Part shown: one piece after another, positions 59,898 to 64,000 of the stretch
How the letters are laid out: every line of letters starts with the position of its first letter
Numbering within the stretch: position 1 is the first letter of the stretch
DNA from: Taeniopygia guttata
Lineage: Eukaryota; Chordata; Aves; Passeriformes; Estrildidae
Direction: 5' to 3'
Assembly: GCF_048771995.1 (NCBI RefSeq)
Contig: NC_133024.1
Location: forward strand, 90,428,501 to 90,492,500
DNA: 64,000 nt
The notes under the pieces: generated by a model
The model's input: the letters and a program-made list of their open reading frames with translations, nothing else
Told to the model about the DNA's origin: nothing
Databases searched by the model: none
Translations under genes and position numbers: made by a program

Positions 59898-62800
59898 CAA
59901 GTGATTGCAAGCTTGATTTAAAGTTGAACACAGATCATGCTAGAGTTATAACAGCATACCTATTCTATACACCCCATGTCACAGAAGCATCTGTACTGAC
60001 TTTTGCAATGCCTTTGAGTGAAGGTGAATAGGAAATCATAGATATAATGTAGAGGAGGAATTAATTAAATGTTCAAGGTGTAGCTCTGCTTGAAACCATT
60101 TAACACCTGCTACTAATGACAGCCACCACTAATCTTGTTAATTATTTTATATTCACATGATATGGTTCTCTCTTCCCCTCTTACACATTTTCTCTGTTTA
60201 GTATATTAATAAATCTGATTAACATAATTTGAGCACTCAAATAGCACTTTTCAGGATCAGAAGCCCTGTGCAAGAAATGTTGACTTTCTATGACAACAGG
60301 GCTAGAAGGGGTTTTCTCCTCTTTGTTAGAACTTTTAAGTGCAAGAGTTACCATAGTAACACCTATGGTCACCTTTATTTCAGTTCAGTAAATTCAGTGA
60401 TGTGCATTCAGTTTGCTGATACGGAATTGTAAGACTATCAAACAATCCTATAAAATGAATATGTGGATTTTCTTTTTTGAAGCATGGATGCTTTGCTACT
60501 CATATATTGACTGTTAGTTCCTAGATAAAGAGCTGAACCTCAAGACACTATGATGGGCCAACTGGACAAGATTTGCACAAGTGATTAAATGTATTTTTTC
60601 AAAGTCCAAATTATCTCCTTGGATTAATCAGCATTTGGCTAAACTTTTATCATTAGAATATGGTTTTAAAGTCAAAATAGAATGTGTTTTACCTTATTCC
60701 TTGTACAGAGTGGACGGTGGTCTGTAAAATTGCCACATGATGTATTTTTTCACTTTGAAATATTTTCCATCTTGCTGGGGTTCCACAGACTCCTGTGGAA
60801 GTTGAGAGCTAGAACCTGCAGTTCTGCTTTCCTTCAGAAAAAGGTAGAAAGTATTTAACCTGGGGAAAATCCTGCATGTACTGACTCCCAACAGATTTTT
60901 TCCTTTAGTGGAAAAGAACAAGCTGGTCCTTTGAGGAATTTCCGCCTTGTCTTTTAAGTAATCTGTGCTGAGTTGACAACTTTTTTCACCACATTTAGTG
61001 ACATTAAATAAGGTCATTCAGGTATTGGTATTGGTGTTAAGCTGAGTAAACCTTGATGAAGTACAATATTAAAATATTGCAAATGTAACAATTATTGTTA
61101 GCTTACATTTTAGGACAGAAAACTAAAATCACTGGTAGATTAGAAGAACTGTGTAAGATGCATTATATTTTCCACTAGGGTCTAATAATAAAATACAGTT
61201 ATTCTCACTGATAGGCTTGTTGTGAGTATTTTTTGACTGAGTAATGTAACTGCCCTAGAGTAGTGTGGTTGTGTGTGTTCATGTGGCCAAGACAGGAAGG
61301 AATTCATATGTCAGAAGAGGATTTAATATGTTGTCTTCCAAAATACATAGGATAGATATATGTTCTTTCAAAATACTATCATAATAGTCAGGAGAAGGTA
61401 TTCAAAATTAATTTAATGCAATATCTTTTTATTAGGTTCAGACTTGTTGAAGCTGGAGCAGGATATTTTCATTTTGTATGAGCAATTCTCATTCTAAATG
61501 AATGGAATGAGGATCAGTGTTTCCATATTAAGAGATGGTTCTGCCACAGCTCATCTTTTCCATCAATAATAGATAACTGTCACCCCTGGCAGTTAAGAAA
61601 TCCTAAGTGGTTCTGACTGTTTTCAGATGCATTTCAAAATGAGACTTAAGCAAAGGTTCTTCTCTTGGCAGTTTAAATCATTATTTTACTTAAGTCAGTT
61701 TGCAGATGCAAACAGGCATGTTGTAAATACACATGCATTTTTACAGCATCCTTTATTAATTCTTTAAGTTAGAGATTGTCTGTTCATATCTGCCAGAGGT
61801 AGATTTATTGGGATGGGCTACAGGACTTTTAAATCTTTTCTTCTCATAGCCTACCCCATTAGCACCATCAGCCTTCATCATGATGGTGGAAAAAAATACC
61901 TGTACAACATTTTATGACAGTTAAAGTCTATCCATAGCAATGCCTTGATTTACTCAAATATTTTTAATTTTCAGTTAAAACCTAATGGTACTTCACCCAA
62001 TCTTGTCTTAGCGCTGAAAAGACAAAAGCGTGACTAGTTTACCAGCTAAGCAGTTTGTAGGAATCCCAGAAATACATTTGTATGTCCTTGACTCATGTGT
62101 TGTTGTTTTCACTATGCTAGATGTCTTGCTCCAAGGTTATTTTCTAGAGAATTCCCTGCAAATGCCACCATATAATTAACAATCAGTTCTGAAAGCATTT
62201 TTGCTGTCCTTGGAGCAAGTCTGGTATTGTTCTACCAGCCCCTAATCAGGACTGTCAGTGAGCAGCAAGGGCCAAGCCACAGAAGAGGAACATCTGTAAT
62301 GACAGGAATGCAAGAGGAGACTCCAGGACACTTGTCTATCTTAAGAGGTATTCCTTTCAGGAGGACTAGTTCACAGCAGAATTTTAATCAAATAAAATGT
62401 CCCATATCCATCTTTTGCATAAGGGATAAAAACTATGCTGAAGCACATGGAATGGATTCAGGATTATATGTAGACTGTGGAACAACATAAGGTACAGTCC
62501 CAGTGCCATAAAATGTTAAAATCAACTTGTGTATGTATGTAGCTAGAGTCTTTGTGGCAGCAGTTGTACATTCCCAGGAAAATGGCCAAGGACTTTATGT
62601 AAAGATGGCTCTTGACTATGTGAATCAGATGAGAAGCTCTCCAAGCAGTAAATAAACTTGCTCATCTTATGTCTGAGTCATCAAAACTGGTCCGTCCATG
62701 ACCTCTAATTAAAAGTCTTTTAATTCTTCGTCCATAGTGAAACATAACAAGTATATACAAATAGTTAAAATAATAGAATAATACATATCCAGAAAAATGT

Positions 62801-64000
62801 ATTCCTATTTTTACGGGGAAAATCTGAAGAAATAATTCCTTCCTGAACTTTTACCTGAAATGTAATTTTACTGGTAAGTTTTTTTGCTTTTTCTCCTGAA
62901 TGCACACAATGGCTGTTCAGAACATGAAAATTTCAGACCTTAAAATAACATTTCACCTATGTTATTCAGAACAACAGTCTGAAAATTCACATGAGAAGAG
63001 GTACATTTCTAGTGATGTGGAATGCTGACACATTTATGCTATGGGTTAGCATGCATATCAAAAGAAAGGTCTGGGAAAGACAAAAGGCTGTTGTTGTGCT
63101 TTTTGATTTCTGAAAAATTAATTTATTAATCAATCCACACTTTTATATACTGATTTATGTAAAAGATTAACATACCTCAATTGTAGAGATTAAGAAGAGA
63201 GACCATAAATCTTGTGATAGAGAAGCTGATGAATGTCTAAAAGGATATATTCCCCAAGTATCTTGCCGATCTCAAGACTAAGACAAGGACACAGTATTTT
63301 ACAAAAGGGAATTAAAATGATCCTCTCTTTTCTGCCTGCTTCTCCAATTGGAAGCCAGAGATGTTTTTCAGCCAGAAAGTCTTTGCCTGCAGGGGAATAA
63401 AAGATTACGAATCTGTTTTGTTATGAACAGCCTATGCAAAAAACATGCATTTGCTAAAATTTCTGAAAATAAATGGTAATAGATTATTGTAACTATGCAT
63501 TTAAATTTGTTTTGTCATGACATCATGAACAACAGAACATTGCAGCGAAACATACACACAGCAGACTGTCCAAATACATAGCAGGCTTGTTGAATATGAA
63601 GGAAGTGTGCTGTCCAAAGCCTCAGCTCTGTCAGTTCGGGATGTGAGCAGTGCTCAGCCTGTGGCAGGGGGGAGTGCCGCTGCTGCAGCTCCCTTGGATG
63701 GCTCCTCTCCTGTCCAGAGACAGAGCAGACACACCCCTGTGAGAACCCCACGCAGCTGTCTCTCAGTGCATGCAATGCATTCTCTGCACAGCTCTCTCAG
63801 CACAGAGCTACACCTAACATCATTGCTACAGAGGCTTCTTTGGACAGAATTCCTGTCAAGAATTTTAAGGAAAGGTTTGCTTGCAATCAGCTGATATAAG
63901 AATAAAATAAATTATTCCTTGCAGCAGGCAGGTAATCTGTTGTGGAACTCTAATGGGAAAAGATGATGGTATTTGTGAAATATTTGAGAAACTATGTATT
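59898..64000. other. Intergenic DNA to the right edge, nothing recognised
   Basis: AT-rich sequence with only short chance frames (largest 107 codons on the minus strand at 61,017-60,694). A slightly GC-richer patch at 63,600-63,780 has overlapping frames on both strands (95 and 86 codons) that I do not recognise. Confidence 0.5.

Noticed and set aside
1..64000. tRNA, rRNA or snoRNA genes, CRISPR arrays, or a novel multi-gene system
   Set aside because: I saw no tRNA B-box with cloverleaf context, no rRNA motifs, and no regularly spaced repeat-spacer pattern. The window is a vertebrate intron plus intergenic DNA.

Overview
The window looks like nuclear DNA from a bird, probably a passerine. 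The background is AT-rich and intron-like, coding density is very low, and there are several CR1 retrotransposon copies with the avian-type 3' end (short ATTCTATG-like repeats next to the lineage-typical 'GGTTGGAAGGGACC' segment read from the other strand). There is also one retroviral-type LTR and a single CpG-island promoter. Nothing prokaryotic is present: no operons, tRNA or rRNA genes, or CRISPR arrays.

The one gene I can identify is ATP11A, a P4-ATPase lipid flippase, on the minus strand. Only its first coding exon lies here (39,021-39,059, 13 codons from MDCSLLRT to VSRY, followed by a GTGAGT splice donor). It sits inside a CpG island at about 38.76-39.66 kb. Everything left of it (1-39,020) is the start of a very long first intron; I found no second exon, so the rest of the gene lies outside the window to the left. 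Almost every open reading frame in the intron is a chance frame. The intron holds three CR1/L3-type LINE fragments, short perfect hairpins, a 37-bp tandem duplication, and a minus-strand stretch near 0.6-1.9 kb that reads like a frameshifted processed pseudogene I cannot name.

Right of the exon are a degenerate GGGAACTGGGAGCA-type minisatellite (39.7-40.19 kb) with a CR1 3' end inserted in it, and a second CpG-rich block (40.2-40.56 kb) with a minus-strand splice-donor consensus, possibly an alternative 5' exon. From 40.6 kb to the end is intergenic DNA upstream of ATP11A. It carries two substantial plus-strand CR1 copies (51.7-52.4 and 54.8-55.2 kb), a CA microsatellite, a 754-bp segment bounded by perfect 32-bp inverted termini (55,627-56,380) that looks like a small non-autonomous DNA transposon, a probable ERV LTR (57.4-57.9 kb), and another CR1 fragment.

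I see no multi-gene system. The most useful observations are the ATP11A promoter and exon with upstream ORFs, the TIR-bounded element, the unidentified coding-like relic, and the perfect hairpins. No database search was possible. All family names come from recognising motifs by eye.
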